NCBI GenBank assembly: GCA_030424825.1
Contig: JAUHWE010000132.1
Span: 1-9,732, forward strand
Length of the DNA stretch: 9,732 bases
Source of the DNA: Verrucomicrobiia bacterium
Lineage (GTDB): Bacteria; Verrucomicrobiota; Verrucomicrobiia; Opitutales; Opitutaceae
Direction: 5' to 3'
Below the pieces are notes generated by a model. It saw only the letters and a list, made by a program, of their open reading frames with translations, was not told the DNA's origin and ran no database searches. The stretch's first letter is position 1, and every line of letters begins with the position of its first letter. The translations under genes and the position numbers were made by a program. Below are positions 8,712 through 9,732 of this stretch, one piece after another.

Positions 8712-8863
8712 TAAGTGACTGTAGAGAGTAGTAGAAGGGTGTCTTCACAAAAGTAATGAATACCGTGAGTCAATAGTGGATTGGCGACTTCATTGTGTTG
8801 GAGAGGGACGATTCGCTGCACTAACTTCTTGTGGGCAGCAGTCCTCTGTACTAGTTTTCCGAT
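8712..8863. promoter_or_regulatory. Shared upstream region of the divergent sulfatase and SDR genes
   Basis: This 152-base gap must hold the control sequences for both divergent genes if each is transcribed from its own start. On the - strand a TTGACT lies at about 8769-8774, but no convincing -10 box follows at the right distance. On the + strand TTGTGG at 8829-8834 with TAGTTT 17 bases later is a weak match. No clear operator palindrome is visible, so the assignment rests on gene orientation. Confidence 0.4.
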
Positions 8864-9616
8864 ATGATAAAGATGTCTTTAGACGGACGGGTAGCTCTAA
8901 TTACTGGTGGTGGCCGCGGGTTGGGTCGCGCCATCGCGGCGGCCTATGCGAAGGAGGGGGCCCGGGTTGTGGTCAGTTCACGAACAGAATCAGAAGTTAA
9001 TGGAACTGTTGAAATTATCCGCAAAGCGAGTGGCACGGCCATCGGATTTGCGGCGGATCTTACCCGTGAATCAGAAGCGCAGCGTCTTGTGGAATACGTC
9101 GAAAGCGAGTTTGGCCAATTGGATTTGCTCTTTCTCAATGCGGGAGGGCAGGCCGGCGCCAAAGAATCGATTGAAACGGTGGATGCTAACGCTTGGATGA
9201 AGACTATTGAGATCAATCTTTACACCGCTTTTCATGTCGCCAAGGCTTCTATACGCCTACTTAAAAAGAGCGAAAACGGGCAGATTTTGACCATGGGTTC
9301 CGGAATGGGGCGGCGACCTGACAAATCAAGTTCTGCCTACAGTGCGGCGAAAGCCGCCCTTTGGATGTTTACTCAATCGCTGGCAATCGAATTGGCGGAA
9401 TACGGAATTACGGCCAACGAGATGATTCCAGGACCGGTGCGATCCAAGATCCCTGCAGGTGAGACGTTTGAGCCCTTTCTGCAACCGGATGGGGACTGGG
9501 AAAATGAATGGATAAAACGGTCCGAGGATGTCGTTCCCATGGCGCTGTTCCTCGCCACACAGCACAAGTTTGGGCCTTCGGGGCAAAGTTTCGCTTTGAA
9601 CCGTCGACTTTTGTAG
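8864..9616 (+). CDS. Short-chain dehydrogenase/reductase (SDR), classical type
   Basis: A 250-residue NAD(P)(H)-dependent oxidoreductase of normal SDR length. The cofactor motif TGGGRGLG is at 14-21, ADL at 64-66, NAG at 92-94, the active-site Asn at 118, Ser146 in the GSGMG strand, and the catalytic pair Tyr159 and Lys163 (YSAAK). The C-terminus GQSFALNRRLL is a typical SDR ending, so the gene is complete. The substrate is not evident; many relatives act on sugars, sugar acids or acyl-carrier substrates. Two in-frame starts are possible, ATG at 8864 and ATG at 8873; neither has a good ribosome binding site, and SLDGRVALITGG would follow either. It is divergent from the cytoplasmic sulfatase, which suggests it may oxidise or reduce the desulfated product, but this is inference from position. 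Confidence 0.93.
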   Translation: MIKMSLDGRVALITGGGRGLGRAIAAAYAKEGARVVVSSRTESEVNGTVEIIRKASGTAIGFAADLTRESEAQRLVEYVESEFGQLDLLFLNAGGQAGAKESIETVDANAWMKTIEINLYTAFHVAKASIRLLKKSENGQILTMGSGMGRRPDKSSSAYSAAKAALWMFTQSLAIELAEYGITANEMIPGPVRSKIPAGETFEPFLQPDGDWENEWIKRSEDVVPMALFLATQHKFGPSGQSFALNRRLL

Positions 9617-9626
9617 CTCGTTTATC

Positions 9627-9732
9627 CTAGCTCTGTGAAGCGACTTCCCGAGTGTCCGAACTGCTCTCGATTGGTTTGGGTTTGCCACGCAAGCCACGCC
9701 ACCACCAGGCCGCTAGCGACTTGATGTCCTCT
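9627..9732 (-). CDS. Possible C-terminus of a gene entering from the right edge
   Basis: On the - strand a frame is open from the window edge (base 9731) for 34 codons to a TAG at 9629-9627. It reads EDIKSLAAWWWRGLRGKPKP and then a polar tail ending in REVASQS. The aromatic, basic and proline-rich composition looks like a membrane or surface protein end, but no family can be named from so little. It would be convergent with the SDR gene, leaving 10 bases between stop codons. A second - strand frame is also open from the edge, so the call is tentative. Confidence 0.35.
   Translation of the reverse strand, partial: EDIKSLAAWWWRGLRGKPKPIESSSDTREVASQS

Noticed and set aside
9326..9697. A 123-codon - strand frame opposite the end of the SDR gene
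   Set aside because: Most of it is antisense to a well-supported SDR, with no family resemblance.

Overview
The window looks like accessory chromosome of a marine-type Verrucomicrobiota, probably Opitutae/Puniceicoccales, with Planctomycetota or Lentisphaerota as alternatives. The reasons are two S1-type sulfatases, a Gfo/Idh/MocA oxidoreductase with a cysteine-cluster insertion, an exported FG-GAP protein, an MFS transporter of the nucleoside:H+ symporter-like group, and a general lack of Shine-Dalgarno sites. This is inference from gene content; there is no rRNA or marker gene to fix the taxonomy. I see no tRNA, rRNA, CRISPR array, insertion sequence or phage gene.

Left part (1-4799, all + strand): a probable operon for taking apart a sulfated sugar or glycan. 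It holds the C-terminal part of an MFS transporter, a Gfo/Idh/MocA-family NAD(P)-dependent oxidoreductase, an exported formylglycine-dependent sulfatase (CGPSR motif), and an exported FG-GAP beta-propeller protein whose ATG overlaps the sulfatase stop codon in an ATGA. The likely logic is that the exported sulfatase removes sulfate, with the propeller protein as partner, the MFS carrier imports the product and the oxidoreductase acts on it in the cytoplasm.

Middle (4800-7349): a 340-base leader region with a candidate sigma70-type promoter and a 40-base imperfect hairpin just before the gene, then a complete membrane-bound pyrophosphatase (hppA). Its signature residues predict a K+-dependent enzyme, probably of the Na+-pumping type. 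It faces the next gene convergently across a 143-base gap that contains a long imperfect palindrome (7222-7296), which could be a terminator-like structure or a dispersed palindromic repeat.

Right part (7350-9732): a second sulfatase on the - strand, without signal peptide and with a CGPAR motif, is divergent from a complete short-chain dehydrogenase (SDR) on the + strand. They share a 152-base upstream region, so they may form a second, cytoplasmic step of the same kind of pathway. At the right edge a - strand reading frame of 34 codons, ending 10 bases after the SDR stop, may be the C-terminus of another gene.

Nothing here is clearly a wholly new system. The best leads are the coupled sulfatase/propeller pair, the two-compartment sulfatase arrangement, the hppA leader hairpin and the convergent-gap palindrome.
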